A stretch of DNA of 64,000 bases from Myxococcus llanfairpwllgwyngyllgogerychwyrndrobwllllantysiliogogogochensis. GTDB lineage: Bacteria > Myxococcota > Myxococcia > Myxococcales > Myxococcaceae. The DNA is taken from contig NZ_VIFM01000013.1 in NCBI RefSeq assembly GCF_006636215.1, positions 24,967 to 88,966 of the forward strand, in the 5' to 3' direction. Under the pieces are notes generated by a model. The model did no database searches and was not told the DNA's origin. It saw only the letters and a list, made by a program, of their open reading frames with translations. The first letter of the stretch is position 1. The number at the start of each line of letters is the position of its first letter. Below, piece after piece: positions 62,548-64,000 of the stretch. A program made the translations under genes and the position numbers.

Positions 62548-64000
62548 TCAGGGCGTCCGGGCCAGCGTGTCCGCCTTGAGGTGTCCCAGGTCCGTGCGAG
62601 CCCCGCCCTCGATGACGAAGGGGCGCTTGTCGAGACTCCCCTCCATCGTCAGGAAGTGCTCTCCCGGGGGAAGACCCGCCACGATGAAGCGCCCGTCCGC
62701 CCCCCGGAAGGACATGGGGTGGTAGATCCAGTCGTCGACGTTCAGGCGCGGGCCCACGACATACGTCCCCTCCTGGGTGACGTCGACGTGGCCGACGACG
62801 GCGCCGGTGTCCTCCAAGCGGATGTCCGCGACCACCCTCTGGCCCTCGGTGGCCGTGACGGTGACGCTGCCGGCGCGGCCGTCATCGAGCCACGCATGGA
62901 CGACGGTCTGCGTCCCCACGACGGGATTCACCACGAAGGCCGAGCCCTCGAAGCGGATCTGGCTGAAGTAACGAGGGCTCTGACTGCAGCCTCTCCAGTA
63001 CTGGGTGGGCTTCATCACGGAGATGCGTGCCCCCTTCGCGGGCGTGCCGTCCGGCATGAGGACATGACCCGCCAGCTCGAAGTAGTGCGGCACCGGAGGA
63101 TGGGGTGGCCCGATGGTGACTCCGTGGACGTTCGAGTCATACGGAACCTTGATGGACAGCGGGACTCCGGGGGCCAATTCCACCTTCTTCCATCCGTCGA
63201 GGGTCGACCAGCCGTGGACGCCGCTCACGTGCGCGGTGTGGCTTCCCACCTCGACGTTGCCGGTCCAACCGCCATCGTCCTGACGCCGCAGCGGAACGCC
63301 GACGGAGACGGATTCGATGACATCCACGTTGTTGGACTTCTTGAACCGGGACCAGCGGCGATTGCGGCTGCGCGAGGGTTGGACTGTCACGGTGGTGAAG
63401 CCCGCGAACTGGATGTCCAGCCGAGCCTCCTCTCCCGCTTTGACGTCGAGGTCGCGACCCAGCCCCTGGCCCTCGGGGGAGAAGGGATGGATGTAGACGG
63501 GGCCCGGCGAAACGCCATCCAGGCGGTAGTGGCCTTGCGCGTCCGTGATGGCCTGGGTGGGCATCCACTTCTCGACCGAGCGCTCGCCCCTGGCCATCAA
63601 TCGCACCCCCTGGGCGGGCGTCCCATCGAGCTTGCGCACCTGTCCGGTGACGGTGGCGCCGGGAGGCAGCGCCAGGTGGGCGGTGATGGTTCCTCCGGCG
63701 ACGAGGCCCACGTCCGGCTCGCAGTCCTCGCCGTGCCCCGCGCCGCGCGCGCAGAGGTGGAAGTGCCCGGGGAGCGCGGCGGGGAACCGCGCCAGGCCCT
63801 GCTCATCCGTGAGCGCGGACTCCAAGGGATTGGCCAGGTCGACGGGCTCGCGAATGATGGCGACCATGGCTCCCGCGAGAGGCCGCTGGTCCTGGGCGGA
63901 GACGACGCGGACCTCCGCGAGTCCCGTCCCATCCCGCGTGGGCGGCGTCAGTGGTGGACGAGGCCTGGGCGCGGAGGGGCTCGCGGGAGGGGCCGTGGGT
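62548..64000 (-). CDS. Large beta-sandwich (carboxypeptidase-regulatory-like repeat) protein, 5' end outside window
   Basis: The frame is open to the window edge: an internal ATG lies at 63867, but in-frame sequence upstream (AEVRVVSAQDQRPLAGA and a Pro-rich stretch) is clearly coding, so at least 484 residues are present and the start lies beyond 64000. The protein is a string of carboxypeptidase-regulatory-like/Ig-like beta domains, each with a G-x-V...G-x-P...A-x-V/L pattern (GATVTGQVRKLDGTPAQGVRL, LAGHVLMPDGTPAKGARI, AVVGHVDVTQEGTYV). Proteins like this are common in the secreted proteome of myxobacteria. Function unknown. Convergent with the NTF2-like gene. Confidence 0.78.
   Translation of the reverse strand, partial: PTAPPASPSAPRPRPPLTPPTRDGTGLAEVRVVSAQDQRPLAGAMVAIIREPVDLANPLESALTDEQGLARFPAALPGHFHLCARGAGHGEDCEPDVGLVAGGTITAHLALPPGATVTGQVRKLDGTPAQGVRLMARGERSVEKWMPTQAITDAQGHYRLDGVSPGPVYIHPFSPEGQGLGRDLDVKAGEEARLDIQFAGFTTVTVQPSRSRNRRWSRFKKSNNVDVIESVSVGVPLRRQDDGGWTGNVEVGSHTAHVSGVHGWSTLDGWKKVELAPGVPLSIKVPYDSNVHGVTIGPPHPPVPHYFELAGHVLMPDGTPAKGARISVMKPTQYWRGCSQSPRYFSQIRFEGSAFVVNPVVGTQTVVHAWLDDGRAGSVTVTATEGQRVVADIRLEDTGAVVGHVDVTQEGTYVVGPRLNVDDWIYHPMSFRGADGRFIVAGLPPGEHFLTMEGSLDKRPFVIEGGARTDLGHLKADTLARTP

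Overview
The window is high-GC DNA (about 70% G+C in most genes) carrying lipoproteins, TPR, HEAT and ankyrin proteins, zinc-ribbon proteins, GTG/TTG starts and dense short-gap gene packing. Together with the gene families present this points to a myxobacterium, most likely of the Cystobacterineae (Myxococcus/Corallococcus/Archangium-like). That placement is inference from gene content, not from a marker gene. No transposase, integrase, CRISPR array or rRNA was seen.

Layout. 1-8592 is mostly housekeeping: the 3' part of recG, a pcm-like methyltransferase, a three-zinc-ribbon protein coupled to thrC, a ribBA-type fusion with an eroded RibA half, a small membrane protein coupled to tmk, a lipoprotein and a CinA-N-like protein. 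8617-13695 (minus) is a 1692-residue TPR protein. 13903-27395 (minus) is a four-module non-ribosomal peptide synthetase (A-PCP, three C-A-PCP modules, TE) followed by a WGR-like protein of unknown role. 27574-30369 (minus) is an exported beta-propeller protein with two haem-c motifs, divergent from a pirin.

31660-38986 is the most notable part. A compact operon vioA-vioB-vioC-vioE (32296-38535), the violacein pathway without vioD, lies between two copies of a small lipoprotein gene that each carry the same kind of terminator. The vio genes have visibly lower G+C than their neighbours. VioA and VioB make the indole-3-pyruvate imine dimer from tryptophan, VioE converts it to prodeoxyviolacein, and VioC completes the oxindole. 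With no VioD the expected pigment is deoxyviolacein rather than violacein. The flanking repeats suggest the operon was gained, and could be lost, as a cassette.

38948-64000 returns to core and accessory genes: hutH, lysC, a ComEA-like HhH protein, a zinc-ribbon/transmembrane protein with 14 tandem peptide repeats, a family 2 glycosyltransferase, an NlpC/P60-type lipoprotein, a HEAT-type lipoprotein, a UvrD/Rep helicase, an Hsp70-like ATPase with an SCP2-domain protein, tRNA-Val(CAC), a TerC-family protein, a proline/threonine-linker lipoprotein, a metallo-beta-lactamase/Rieske fusion, an ankyrin protein, and several secreted or unknown proteins. The first and last genes run off the window.
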